A stretch of 64,000 bases of DNA from NCBI GenBank assembly GCA_965205685.1, contig OZ242174.1:62001-126000 (forward strand). Reading direction: 5' to 3'. Made by a program: the position numbers and the translations under genes. This stretch comes from WTFY01 sp965205685. Its GTDB lineage: Bacteria; Pseudomonadota; Gammaproteobacteria; UBA4575. Positions 7,638 through 16,910 of this stretch are shown here, one piece after another (the stretch's first letter is position 1; each line of letters begins with the position of its first letter). The notes beneath the pieces were generated by a model. The model did no database searches. It was not told the DNA's origin and saw only the letters and a program-made list of their open reading frames with translations.

Positions 7638-10364
7638 TTAATGCGCCTCATCCCAGTTATGACCATACCCAGCATCCACGACTAGGGGCACAGAGAGTTC
7701 AACTGCTGCAGCCATTTTCTGTTTTACCATCTTCTGTACAGTGTCCTTGTGGTCCTCTTGGACCTCAAAAACAAGTTCGTCATGAACCTGCATGATCATC
7801 TTGGATCCCGGATGTTCCTGCTCTTGCCATGCATCAATCTGGATCATGGCATGCTTGATGATATCAGCGGCCGTTCCCTGCATGGGTGCATTGATTGCGG
7901 TGCGTTCCGCGTATTGGCGCAGCTTTACGTTTTTATGATTAATGTCAGGCAAGTACAATCGCCTCCCGAAAAGCGTTTCCACATAGCCCTGGGCACGCGC
8001 CTTTTCACGTATGTCTCCCATGTATTTCTTCACACCAGGGTAACGTTCAAAGTAGAGACTTACATACTGCTGGGCTTCGGAACGAGAAATTCCAAGCTGG
8101 TTGGCGAGGCCAAAAGCCGACATGCCGTAGATCAAGCCGAAGTTGATCGCCTTGGCAGAACGGCGCTGTTCTGCGCTTACATCGTCAAGACCCGTTGCAA
8201 ACACCTCGGCAGCAGTTGCACGGTGAATATCCTCACCCCTTGAAAAGGCGTTACACAGTCCTTCATCCTGGGACAAGTGTGCCATGATGCGCAGCTCTAT
8301 CTGCGAATAATCCGCGGCCAGAATCATGTGGGATTCCGGTGCAACAAAGGCTTGTCGAATTCGCCTTCCTTCCTCGGTGCGTATCGGGATGTTCTGCAAA
8401 TTCGGATCGGATGAAGACAGGCGACCGGTAGCTGCAACCGCTTGATGATAGGAAGTATGTATGCGGCCTGTTTTTGCGCTGACCAGTGTAGGGAGCTTAT
8501 CCGTATACGTTGATTTCAGTTTGCTGAGTGCTCGATGCTCTAGTAAAAGTTTAGGCAGAGGAAAGTCCCGGGCGAGCTCCTGCAATACATCCTCTGCTGT
8601 GGAGGGTTGGCCCGTAGGGGTTTTGCGCCGTACCGGCAATCCTTGTTTTTCAAAAAGGACTTCCTGTATCTGCTTCGGGGAGCCTAGATTAAATTCCTCT
8701 CCAGCGATCTCGAAAGCCTGTTTTTCTATTTCGTGAATCCTTTCATCAAACTGCCGGCTCTGCTCCGTCAATTGCCCACAATCAAGCAGCACACCCTGTC
8801 GCTCCATGTTTGACAGTACTTCCGACAAGGGCAGTTCAATGTCCTGATAGAGCTTTCTTTGTCTGGATCTTTGTTTTTGTTCCAGTTCGGACCAGAATAC
8901 TTTGTGCAGCCGCAGTACCATATCAGCACATTCCGCGGCATAGTCTGCAACATCCTTCAGATCCGCCTGATCGAATGCAATTTGCTTGGATCCCTTGCCG
9001 ACAATGTCTTGCAGGTCAATGCTCGTATGCCCGAGATACTTTTTGCACAATGCATCCAAGTCGTGTCGACTCGCCACGGAATTGCACACATAAGACTGCA
9101 GCATGATGTCGTGCCGGATACCTTCCAGATGAATGTCATGATTCAACAATACGGTACGATCATGCTTGAGGTTGTGCCCTATGATTTTGGGCGGGCTTGA
9201 ATTAAAAATAATCTTGAATTTTTCCAGGGTGGCCTCGCTGTTCAGTTGCTCAGGGGCACCGGGATATTCGTGTGCAAAGGGAATATAGGCTGCCTCACCC
9301 GGGCTGACAGCAACAGACAAGCCCACGACATTGGCCTTCATGTAATCCGGAGTGTTTGTTTCTACATGCAAAGCCACCAGATCTGCCTGCTGCAACTGCA
9401 CCAGCCAGCGGTCAAGATCCTCATCACTTAATATCAATTCATAACTACGACCAGCCGCAGTTACCTCAGCAGGTGCAACATCCGTCATCTCGCCTTCCTG
9501 AACATCGAGGGAGCCCAACCAGCTCTTGAACTCAAGCTCGGAGTACAACTGCTGCAACTGTTTCGAATCCGGTGGCTGTGTGCGCAGATCTTCAACATCT
9601 ATCGGCAAGTCCAGCGCGCAACGTATCGACACAAGTTCATGCGAAAGAGGCAATTGCTCCAGGTGTGCGCGCAGTTTTTCACCAATCTTTCCAGTAATCG
9701 AGTCTGCATGGGAGGTAATTTGTTCCAGTGATCCAAATTCATTCAGCCATTTGGCGGCTGTTTTTGGCCCGACACCCGGTACTCCCGGTACGTTATCGGA
9801 CTTGTCCCCTGTGAGTGCGAGGTAATCAATAATCTGGTGCGGTGCAACCCCAAATTTTTTCCTTACACCCACAGCATCCATCTTGGCATTCGTCATGGTA
9901 TTCACCAGGGTGACATGGTCATTGACCAACTGCGCCATGTCCTTATCACCGGTTGATATCAGCACTTCATGACCCTGATCCACGGCCTGAGAGGCCAGTG
10001 TTCCAATCACGTCATCCGCTTCGACGTTGGGCTCCGAGATCAACACAAGCCCCAATGCACGAATAACCGCATGCAAAGGATCGATCTGTGCGCGAAGCTC
10101 CTCTGGCATAGAGGGACGGTTGGCCTTGTAGTCACTATAGAGTTCGTGCCTGAAAGTCTTTCCCTTGGCATCAAAGACCACCGCAATGTGGCTGGGCTGC
10201 TCCTTGCCAAGCAGCCTTTTGAGCATGTTGACGACACCGTATATGGCGCCGGTGGGTTGTCCAGACGATGTGGTAAGGGATTGCAGTTCCGGCACATGAA
10301 AGGCCCGGTACAAATAGGACGATCCGTCGACCAGAATCAGTGGAGGTGTGTCGTTGTCTGACAT
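7638..10364 (-). CDS. polA: DNA polymerase I with altered proofreading site
   Basis: At 908 residues the protein has all three Pol I parts. The 5' nuclease/flap domain covers about 1-290, with conserved acidic clusters such as EADDVIG and GDKDMAQL. The DEDD-fold 3'-5' exonuclease domain is about 305-500, and the polymerase domain about 510-908 has motif A (DYSQIELRIMAHLS), motif B (RRSAKAINFGLIYG) and motif C (QVHDELVFEV). In the proofreading site, aligned to E. coli, Asp355 is His333 and Asp501 is Cys479, while Glu357 (Glu335), Asp424 (Asp402) and Tyr497 (Tyr475) remain. Repair synthesis and Okazaki fragment processing should be normal, but editing is probably weak or absent. It diverges from thrB, the same neighbour as in Pseudomonas. 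Confidence 0.98.
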   Translation of the reverse strand: MSDNDTPPLILVDGSSYLYRAFHVPELQSLTTSSGQPTGAIYGVVNMLKRLLGKEQPSHIAVVFDAKGKTFRHELYSDYKANRPSMPEELRAQIDPLHAVIRALGLVLISEPNVEADDVIGTLASQAVDQGHEVLISTGDKDMAQLVNDHVTLVNTMTNAKMDAVGVRKKFGVAPHQIIDYLALTGDKSDNVPGVPGVGPKTAAKWLNEFGSLEQITSHADSITGKIGEKLRAHLEQLPLSHELVSIRCALDLPIDVEDLRTQPPDSKQLQQLYSELEFKSWLGSLDVQEGEMTDVAPAEVTAAGRSYELILSDEDLDRWLVQLQQADLVALHVETNTPDYMKANVVGLSVAVSPGEAAYIPFAHEYPGAPEQLNSEATLEKFKIIFNSSPPKIIGHNLKHDRTVLLNHDIHLEGIRHDIMLQSYVCNSVASRHDLDALCKKYLGHTSIDLQDIVGKGSKQIAFDQADLKDVADYAAECADMVLRLHKVFWSELEQKQRSRQRKLYQDIELPLSEVLSNMERQGVLLDCGQLTEQSRQFDERIHEIEKQAFEIAGEEFNLGSPKQIQEVLFEKQGLPVRRKTPTGQPSTAEDVLQELARDFPLPKLLLEHRALSKLKSTYTDKLPTLVSAKTGRIHTSYHQAVAATGRLSSSDPNLQNIPIRTEEGRRIRQAFVAPESHMILAADYSQIELRIMAHLSQDEGLCNAFSRGEDIHRATAAEVFATGLDDVSAEQRRSAKAINFGLIYGMSAFGLANQLGISRSEAQQYVSLYFERYPGVKKYMGDIREKARAQGYVETLFGRRLYLPDINHKNVKLRQYAERTAINAPMQGTAADIIKHAMIQIDAWQEQEHPGSKMIMQVHDELVFEVQEDHKDTVQKMVKQKMAAAVELSVPLVVDAGYGHNWDEAH

Positions 10365-10566
10365 GCCTTACTTAAGATCGGCGGTCAGTGGATGAAGTCT
10401 GGCCGTCACGCTATGATGGCCCGTGTTTTCAGTGAAGGTTGCACAATCTATCCCGCAGCATACACTCATGCTTTTGCTCAGGCAGGTGGACAAGGGTATG
10501 CAAAGCACCTGGCTGAGGGTTGTTGCCCTTTCACAGTAACGACATAACTAGCTGCATCCACGATAC
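10365..10566. promoter_or_regulatory. Divergent upstream region of polA and thrB
   Basis: Two hundred bases separate the oppositely oriented starts of polA (10364) and thrB (10567), so both promoters should lie here. I see no unambiguous -35/-10 pair, operator or small gene. Pseudomonas carries a small DUF2782 gene at this position, for which there is no room here. Confidence 0.4.
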
Positions 10567-11508
10567 ATGTCCGTCTACACAAACATCAAGATACACGAGC
10601 TTGAAGTTTTTCTTAAGAATTACTCTTTAGGTGCGTTATTAAACCACGAAGGTATTAACGCAGGTATTGAAAACACCAATTATTTTGTCACCACCGAAAA
10701 TGGCAAGTTTGTGTTGACCATTTTTGAAGAAGTCGGTTTCGACACCCTGCCATACTACTTAACCTTGATGGCGCATCTGTCTGATCATGGCATGCCAACA
10801 GCTCACCCAATTGCAGACCTGCAGGGGGATTACGTGCGCATGTTGAAAAACAAACCAGCTGCAATAGTAAGACGCCTGGAAGGGCACAATGTGCTGATAC
10901 CCACTGTGAAACACTGTGCGGCCGTCGGCCACGCCCTGGCGCAAATACACATACTGGGCGAATCGTTCAGCGGTGTACTGGTCAACCCACGCGGGATTGC
11001 GTGGGCTGTACAAACTGCAGATCGCTTGTTTAATAAGCTTTCGACTGATGATCAGCAATTGCTCGAACAGGAACTGAAACTGCGCCAACAGCCTTTCAAT
11101 GCAAATCTCCCGCAGGGAATAGTGCATGCCGATCTGTTCCGCGACAACGTGATGTTCAAGCGCTATGCGCTCACTGGCATTATCGACTTCTATCTCTCCT
11201 GCAATGATTACCTGCTGTACGATCTTGCCATTACCGTGAATGACTGGTGCAGCGACGATGAGGGTAACCTGGATCTGGAATTGTATGCCGCACTTATAGA
11301 GGCATACCAGATGGAGCGCCCGTTTCATGAATGCGAGTTCGAGGCCTGGAACTGCATGCTACGTGCGGCTGCACTCAGGTTCTGGCTATCACGCCTGCGC
11401 GACCAGATTTACCCCAAAGACGGCGAAATCACACATATCAAGGACCCCGATGTCTATAAAATGATTCTCCTTTCACGAATTCACCATACCCCGGATCTTC
11501 GCCTCTGA
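10567..11508 (+). CDS. thrB: Homoserine kinase, choline/aminoglycoside-kinase fold
   Basis: This 313-residue enzyme phosphorylates L-homoserine with ATP, the step before threonine synthase. It is the Pseudomonas-type ThrB (MSVYTNI start, COG2334, protein-kinase-like fold), not the GHMP kinase of E. coli. The Brenner-type catalytic motif appears as GIVHADLFRDNVMF around residues 185-198 (catalytic Asp and metal-binding Asn), followed by the metal-binding Asp of TGIIDFYL. The N-terminal GIENTNYFV segment is the family's glycine-loop equivalent. The gene diverges from polA, as in pseudomonads. Asp kinase and threonine synthase genes are not in the window. Confidence 0.93.
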   Translation: MSVYTNIKIHELEVFLKNYSLGALLNHEGINAGIENTNYFVTTENGKFVLTIFEEVGFDTLPYYLTLMAHLSDHGMPTAHPIADLQGDYVRMLKNKPAAIVRRLEGHNVLIPTVKHCAAVGHALAQIHILGESFSGVLVNPRGIAWAVQTADRLFNKLSTDDQQLLEQELKLRQQPFNANLPQGIVHADLFRDNVMFKRYALTGIIDFYLSCNDYLLYDLAITVNDWCSDDEGNLDLELYAALIEAYQMERPFHECEFEAWNCMLRAAALRFWLSRLRDQIYPKDGEITHIKDPDVYKMILLSRIHHTPDLRL

Positions 11509-11535
11509 GGCGGTGTCGCTGGCTTGGAAAAAAAC

Positions 11536-12030
11536 ATGGAAAAGCTGTGCGGCTGTATCGACGCATTAAATGAACGCGTCGGGGCATTCGCTGCCTGGCT
11601 CATACTGCTCATGGCAGGCATTACCTTTCTGGTGGCCTCGCTGCGCTATGGCCTCAATTTCGGCAGCATTGCGTTACAGGAATCTATCACCTACCTGCAT
11701 GCGTTCGTATTCATGATTGCCGGTGCCTACACACTGAAGCACAACGAGCATGTACGCGTGGATATATTTTACCAAGGCATGTCCCCGCGGAAAAAAGCCT
11801 GGGTTGATTTCCTGGGCTGTGTGCTGCTGTTGCTGCCTTTTGCCAGCTTTATTGTATGGACCAGCTTTGACTACGTTATCAATTCCTGGAGGTATCTCGA
11901 GAAGTCCCGCGAGGCCGGCGGCTTGCCACTTGTGTTTATCCTCAAGACTTTCATTCCCGTCATGGCGATCCTTTTGTTTCTGCAGGCTATTTCAATGGGC
12001 GGACGCGCCTGGCTTGTCTTGCGCAAGTAG
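11536..12030 (+). CDS. dctQ: TRAP transporter small membrane subunit (DctQ type)
   Basis: A 164-residue protein with four predicted membrane helices (about residues 15-40, 50-72, 92-112 and 130-152), the DctQ/YiaM fold. The ATG at 11536 is preferred; a TTG 12 bases upstream is in frame. The subunit pairs with the large DctM permease encoded 9 bases downstream to form a Na+-dependent tripartite transporter for an organic acid. A segment reading HAFVFMIAGAYTLKHNEHVRVD matches the conserved DctQ core. It follows thrB by only 27 bases, so it may be read from the thrB promoter, although the functions are unrelated. Confidence 0.92.
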   Translation: MEKLCGCIDALNERVGAFAAWLILLMAGITFLVASLRYGLNFGSIALQESITYLHAFVFMIAGAYTLKHNEHVRVDIFYQGMSPRKKAWVDFLGCVLLLLPFASFIVWTSFDYVINSWRYLEKSREAGGLPLVFILKTFIPVMAILLFLQAISMGGRAWLVLRK

Positions 12031-12039
12031 AGAGCCGAC

Positions 12040-13413
12040 ATGGAGATCGTTGCCTTTCTACTGTTTCTTGCCGTAATTCTGGTGCTGTTGCTCGGCTATC
12101 CGGTGGCTTTCACACTTGCAGGCGTGTCCCTTGCATTTGCAGCAGCAGGCGTTGTAACTGGTGTGTTCGATCCTGCCCTGCTACAAGCCTTTCCAAGCCG
12201 CCTGTTCGGAATCATGACGAACGAGACACTTATTGCCGTACCCCTGTTTGTATTCATGGGTGTCATGCTGCAACGCTCCAATATTGCCGATACCTTGCTA
12301 GACACCATGGGTGCCTTGTTCGGTTCGTTGCGTGGGGGTCTGGGGATCTCGGTAGTACTGGTGGGCATGCTGCTGGCGGCGAGCACCGGTATTGTCGGGG
12401 CCACTGTAGTCACCATGGGACTGCTGTCCCTGCCCACCATGCTGAGAAGAGGCTATCACCCCGAGATATCAACCGGCATGATTTGCGCCTCTGGAACACT
12501 TGGACAGATCATTCCCCCGTCAATTATCCTGGTGTTGCTCGGCGATGTCCTGTCATCGGCATACCAGCAAGCGCAACTCAGCCAAGGAAATTTCAAGCCG
12601 GACACCGTCTCTGTAGGTGACTTGTTCGTAGGTGCGATTATTCCAGGCCTTCTGTTGGTGGGCTTGTATCTGTTGTATTTGGTGACTGTTGCCTGGCTTA
12701 AACCGCATATGATGCCTGTAATCGAGCGTGAGTCGGACATAGGCATCGGTACCTGGATCAAGCAGATATTGCATGCGCTGGTACCTCCCATTGCACTGAT
12801 AGTCGCTGTGCTGGGTTCGATCATCCAGGGCATTGCCACGCCCTCGGAGGCTGCCTCGGTGGGTGCCGTCGGCGCACTCCTGCTGGCCTTGTTTTATCGG
12901 CGTCTTGATCTTGAATGCCTGCAGGATGTGATGAGAAGGTCTGTGCGGATCACCTGCATGGTGTTCATGATTTTTATAGGGGCTTCGATTTTCTCGCTGG
13001 TGTTCAGGGGGTATGGGGGGGACAGTGCAGTGCACGACCTGTTGATGCAGTTGCCGGGTGGTGCACTCTCCGCAATGCTGGTGGTTATGGTCCTGATGTT
13101 TCTGTTGGGCTTTATCCTGGACTTTATCGAGATTACATTCGTGGTGGTACCCATCGTGGGTCCCGTGTTGTTGAGTTTGGGGATTGACCCTGTCTGGCTG
13201 GGCATCATGATTGCCATCAACCTGCAGACTTCTTTCCTGACTCCACCTTTCGGATTTGCCCTGTTTTACCTGCGGGGTGTGGCACCTGCAGAGATACGCA
13301 CCAAGCAGATCTACCGCGGAGTGGCACCCTTTATCGCCATACAGGTTTTGACCTTGTTGTTGCTGGTGCAATTCCCAGCCTTGGCCACTTGGCTACCGGA
13401 CAAGATCTACTAA
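12040..13413 (+). CDS. dctM: TRAP transporter large permease (DctM type)
   Basis: This is a 457-residue, highly hydrophobic protein with about 12-13 membrane helices. It shows DctM signature segments: a PLFVFMGVMLQRSNIAD loop, GMICASGTLGQIIPPSIILV (the hairpin-type substrate and sodium site), GSIIQGIATPSEAASVGA, and NLQTSFLTPPFGFALFYLRG near the end. It is the ion-coupled transport channel of the TRAP system, working with the preceding DctQ and with the binding protein encoded convergently at 13467-14591. The middle contains a hydrophilic insertion around residues 175-195 found in the larger members that carry keto acids or related carboxylates. Its stop codon is the first base triplet of the repeat copy at 13411. 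Confidence 0.95.
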   Translation: MEIVAFLLFLAVILVLLLGYPVAFTLAGVSLAFAAAGVVTGVFDPALLQAFPSRLFGIMTNETLIAVPLFVFMGVMLQRSNIADTLLDTMGALFGSLRGGLGISVVLVGMLLAASTGIVGATVVTMGLLSLPTMLRRGYHPEISTGMICASGTLGQIIPPSIILVLLGDVLSSAYQQAQLSQGNFKPDTVSVGDLFVGAIIPGLLLVGLYLLYLVTVAWLKPHMMPVIERESDIGIGTWIKQILHALVPPIALIVAVLGSIIQGIATPSEAASVGAVGALLLALFYRRLDLECLQDVMRRSVRITCMVFMIFIGASIFSLVFRGYGGDSAVHDLLMQLPGGALSAMLVVMVLMFLLGFILDFIEITFVVVPIVGPVLLSLGIDPVWLGIMIAINLQTSFLTPPFGFALFYLRGVAPAEIRTKQIYRGVAPFIAIQVLTLLLLVQFPALATWLPDKIY

Positions 13414-13462
13414 GACGTGCTGTCTGACCGCGGAGCCAGACCGGGCTGCCGCGTTACCGGGA
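13411..13462. repeat. Copy B of the short intergenic element, with a strong hairpin between convergent genes
   Basis: TAAGACGTGCTG at 13411-13422 is identical to copy A at 3041. The hairpin CGCGG-AGCC (13429-13437) pairs with GGCT-G-CCGCG (13444-13453), making nine pairs with one bulged G, and is followed by GTTACCGGG. The first TAA is the dctM stop codon. The hairpin lies in the 53-base convergent gap between dctM and dctP, so it could end or protect transcripts from both sides. There is no T-run. Confidence 0.45.
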
Positions 13463-13466
13463 TCGA

Positions 13467-14591
13467 CTAGGTAGTGGTTTTTCCGGCAGGGCTTAAATTC
13501 AAGAATGCTCGTTCGGATATATTCAGCCAGGCGCGCGACTTCGTCAGGAAACTTCGATAGGAGTCATATATCTTCCTTGCCAAGGGGTCTGAGGAAGCAA
13601 GTTCTTCAATGACCTCCTCAGAAAACTGTGCCAGTTTGTTCAGGACTTCTGTTGGCAAGGCCCTCAATTCAACGTTGTGTTCGTTCACAAGTGTCTCGAG
13701 GGCATCATTGTTGCGGGCAACATACTCGGCCAGCATGTCCTGGTTTGCCACCCGGCAGGCGTTCACTACGATGCCCTGCAAGTCTTCGGGCAATTCCTCA
13801 AAGGCTGCCTTGTTGATGAAACACTCAAGGGCAGTGCCAGGCTCATGCCAGCCCGGATAATAGTAATACTGCGCGATCTCGTGAAATCCAAAAGCCAGGT
13901 CGTTGTATGGGCCCACCCATTCCGCAGCGTCAATTGCACCGGATTGCAATGAAGTGAAAAGCTCACCACCGGGAAGATTAACCGGGGTACCGCCTGCACG
14001 TTTCAGCACCTCACCCGCAAGGCCCGGAATGCGCATTTTCAGCCCTTTCAAGTCTTCCAGTGAATTCACCTCCTTGTTGAACCAGCCCGCCATCTGTACA
14101 CCCGTATTTCCTGACGCTGCAGGGACAAGACCAAACGTATCGTAGGCTTCCTGCCACAACTGCATGCCACCCCCGTGATACAGCCAGCTGTTCATCTCCA
14201 TGGCGGTCATCCCGAAGGGCGTGGTGGAGAAAAACTGCAACGCCGGATATTTGCCTTTCCAGTAATAGGCTGAGCCATGCCCCATCTGTGCAGAACCGTT
14301 GGATACGGCATCAAAAATCTCAAAGGCCGGGACGAGCTCACCTGCCCCGTAGACCGTGACATGAATCCGTCCCCCTGTCATGACGTTGATCTGTTCAGCC
14401 AGGAACTCGGCTCCGGTACCAAGACCCGGAAAATATTTTGGCCAAGTAGTGACCATCTTCCAGTCCCAAGTTCGATTCACGACTGACGAAGGTGCCTGCG
14501 ACGCATTTTCGTCCTTGCAAGCAACCAAGCCTCCGGCAAGGGCTGTACTTGCTCCTGCGTAGCATAAAAATTTTCTTCTTTGCATGGTCAA
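13467..14591 (-). CDS. dctP: TRAP transporter solute-binding protein (DctP/TakP type), Tat-like lipoprotein signal
   Basis: A 374-residue periplasmic binding protein of the TRAP system. The N-terminus combines a twin-arginine pattern (QRRKFLCYAG) with a lipobox LVAC at Cys25, so it may be exported folded and lipid-anchored. The mature part has the DctP features WPKYFPGLGTGAEFLAEQ, the central arginine-containing GLKMRIPGLAGEVLKRAGG segment (the Arg binds the substrate carboxylate) and the AAEWVGPYNDLAFGF segment typical of TakP-like proteins, which bind 2-oxo acids, and of relatives for other carboxylates. It is transcribed towards the dctQM genes, ending 53 bases from dctM, so binding protein and permease have separate promoters. 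The ligand is not determined by the sequence. Confidence 0.93.
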   Translation of the reverse strand: MTMQRRKFLCYAGASTALAGGLVACKDENASQAPSSVVNRTWDWKMVTTWPKYFPGLGTGAEFLAEQINVMTGGRIHVTVYGAGELVPAFEIFDAVSNGSAQMGHGSAYYWKGKYPALQFFSTTPFGMTAMEMNSWLYHGGGMQLWQEAYDTFGLVPAASGNTGVQMAGWFNKEVNSLEDLKGLKMRIPGLAGEVLKRAGGTPVNLPGGELFTSLQSGAIDAAEWVGPYNDLAFGFHEIAQYYYYPGWHEPGTALECFINKAAFEELPEDLQGIVVNACRVANQDMLAEYVARNNDALETLVNEHNVELRALPTEVLNKLAQFSEEVIEELASSDPLARKIYDSYRSFLTKSRAWLNISERAFLNLSPAGKTTT

Positions 14592-14704
14592 CTCGGGTAG
14601 TGTTCCAAGCTGAAGTATAAGCTACCGGGGGACATACTTCTAAAATCGATTCAGCGTCAAGTGTTCACGTCCGGCCTGCACATCATGCAGACTCCAGATG
14701 TATT

Positions 14705-16876
14705 TCAAGCAAGCACATCAAGATTGGCGTAAGACACGACGAGCCACTTGCAACCCTTTTCCTCAAAGTTCACCTGCACCCGTGCACTGCTGCCGGCACC
14801 TTCACAGTCCAGCACTACCCCTTTGCCAAATTTGGCATGAATGACACTGCACCCAACCTTGATTCCCGTATCCTTTGCAAACGTGCTTGCCTTAGTGGCT
14901 GAATACACCGGTTTTGCAATCATGGCCCGGGGGCGAACCTCGGTGATCAACTCAGCCGGAATCTCGCTAATGAAACGTGAAGGCGAGTTGTAGTAGCTTT
15001 CAGAACCGTAACGACGCCTTGACTCCGCATAGCTAAGAACCAGTTGCAGGCACGCACGAGTAATGCCTACGTAGCACAAGCGGCGCTCCTCCTCCAGCCG
15101 TCCCGGTTCTTCCATCGACATCCCTGAAGGGAAAAGCCCTTCCTCCAGCCCGACGATAAACACAAGAGCAAACTCCAGACCCTTGGCTGCATGGAGGGTC
15201 ATCAGCTGGACGCAATCCTCCCATTGGGCTCCCTGTCCCTCACCGGCCTCAAGCGCTGCGTGGGTCAGAAAGGCATCCACAGGCTGCATGCCTGCATACA
15301 ACTCATTCTCGAAATTGAAGTCCCTGGCAGCCGAGACCAGCTCCTGCAGGTTTTCAATACGGGATTTCGCCTTCTCTCCTCTTTCCCGGCCATGATGGTC
15401 CAGCAGACCAGACACCTGGATGATGTGATCTACCTGCTCTTCGAGCTCCAGGTTCTGAAGTCCCTGTTCCAGGGTTTGCATGAACTCCAGAAAATTCTCC
15501 AAGGCATTGGCAGAGCGTGCAATCAGCTTGTCAGAGCGGCAGATTTTTTCAGCAGCATCCCAGAGTGCCATTTGATGATCGCGAGCAAAATCGCGCAACT
15601 GTGCCAGCGTGCGTTGACCGATCCCCCTGGGAGGCACGTTGACGATTCGCTCAAAAGAGGAATCATCTTCATGATTTCGTGCCAGACGCAGGTAAGCCAA
15701 GGCATCCCTGATTTCGGCACGCTCGAAAAAGCGCAACCCCCCGTACACCCGGTATGGGATGCTTTGTGAAATAAAGACCTCTTCGAAAACCCGGGATTGC
15801 ACATTGGAGCGGTACAATATGGCAATTTCATCACGGCGGCTCCTGCCGGACTCGACCCATTGCTGTAGCCTGTCCGCAACAAAGCGTGCTTCATCCTGTT
15901 CATTGAATGCCGTGTACAAGTAAACGGGCTCTCCAGAGCTGCCGTCTGTCCAAAGTTTTTTTTCCATGCGTCCCGGGTTGTTGTCGATCAACGAGTTGGC
16001 AACCGACAGGATCGTATTGGTGGAACGGTAATTTTGCTCCAGTCTGAATAGCTGTGTGTTCTTGTAATCGCGTGTGAAGCTGCGGATATTTTCAATGCGT
16101 GCGCCTCGCCAACCGTAAATGGATTGGTCATCGTCACCCACGGCAAAGACCGGATTGTCATCTCCAGCGAACATTTTGAGCCACTTGTACTGAATCGCAT
16201 TCGTATCCTGAAACTCGTCGACCAGAATGTGGCGGAATTTTTCACGATAGTGGGCGAGGATTTCGGCTTTTTGCTGCAGCAACTCCAGGCTGCGTAACAG
16301 CAGTTCTGCAAAATCCACCAAGGCCGAACGCTCGCACTCCTGCTCGTACGCAGTGTAGATCCGGATCAACTGCCGTGCCGTTTGGTCCTCACGGTCCCGC
16401 AGGTCTGTAGCTCTCAAACCTTCTTCTTTCTGGTGATTGATGTACCCCCGCATCTGTTTCGGGGGCCATTTGGAATCATCCAAATCCAGATCCTGAACGA
16501 TGCGTTTCACCAGACGCAACTGATCCTCACTGTCCAGAACCTGAAAGTTCTCCTTGAGGCCCGCCGCCTGCCAGTGAGTACGCAACAGACGATGTGAAAT
16601 GCCATGAAAGGTCCCGATCCACAGACCTCCAATCTCATGGCCCAGCAGGTTTTCCACACGTGCCCGCATCTCTGCAGCAGCCTTGTTGGTAAATGTAACT
16701 GCAAGCATGCTGTAGGGGGAAACCGACTGCACTTCACACAGCCATGCGATTCGGTGCACCAGAACGCGCGTTTTTCCGCTGCCCGCACCTGCAATAACCA
16801 GCACCGGCGTATTTTCTGCAGTGACCGCCTCCCGCTGCGCACTATTCAAAGGATCAAGAATAGGAGTGACGTCCAT
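14705..16876 (-). CDS. uvrD: DNA helicase II
   Basis: With the ATG at 16876 the protein has 723 residues, matching E. coli UvrD (720). A longer frame from 16939 would overlap the ubiB stop region and is not preferred. Superfamily 1A motifs are in order: Walker A AGAGSGKTRVL (about residue 30), motif II VDEFQDTNAIQ, motif III GDDDQSIYGWRGA, motif IV QNYRST, motif V LMTLHAAKGLEF and motif VI EERRLCYVGITRA. The C-terminal Tudor-like domain that binds RNA polymerase is visible in the last 60 residues (GCSVIHAKFGKGVVL). It unwinds DNA 3'-5' in mismatch and nucleotide excision repair. It is the last gene of a long minus-strand run and starts 34 bases after ubiB. Confidence 0.96.
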   Translation of the reverse strand: MDVTPILDPLNSAQREAVTAENTPVLVIAGAGSGKTRVLVHRIAWLCEVQSVSPYSMLAVTFTNKAAAEMRARVENLLGHEIGGLWIGTFHGISHRLLRTHWQAAGLKENFQVLDSEDQLRLVKRIVQDLDLDDSKWPPKQMRGYINHQKEEGLRATDLRDREDQTARQLIRIYTAYEQECERSALVDFAELLLRSLELLQQKAEILAHYREKFRHILVDEFQDTNAIQYKWLKMFAGDDNPVFAVGDDDQSIYGWRGARIENIRSFTRDYKNTQLFRLEQNYRSTNTILSVANSLIDNNPGRMEKKLWTDGSSGEPVYLYTAFNEQDEARFVADRLQQWVESGRSRRDEIAILYRSNVQSRVFEEVFISQSIPYRVYGGLRFFERAEIRDALAYLRLARNHEDDSSFERIVNVPPRGIGQRTLAQLRDFARDHQMALWDAAEKICRSDKLIARSANALENFLEFMQTLEQGLQNLELEEQVDHIIQVSGLLDHHGRERGEKAKSRIENLQELVSAARDFNFENELYAGMQPVDAFLTHAALEAGEGQGAQWEDCVQLMTLHAAKGLEFALVFIVGLEEGLFPSGMSMEEPGRLEEERRLCYVGITRACLQLVLSYAESRRRYGSESYYNSPSRFISEIPAELITEVRPRAMIAKPVYSATKASTFAKDTGIKVGCSVIHAKFGKGVVLDCEGAGSSARVQVNFEEKGCKWLVVSYANLDVLA

Positions 16877-16910
16877 CGGTTTGCAGGGGCCTGTGACTGT
16901 CAGCAAATGG

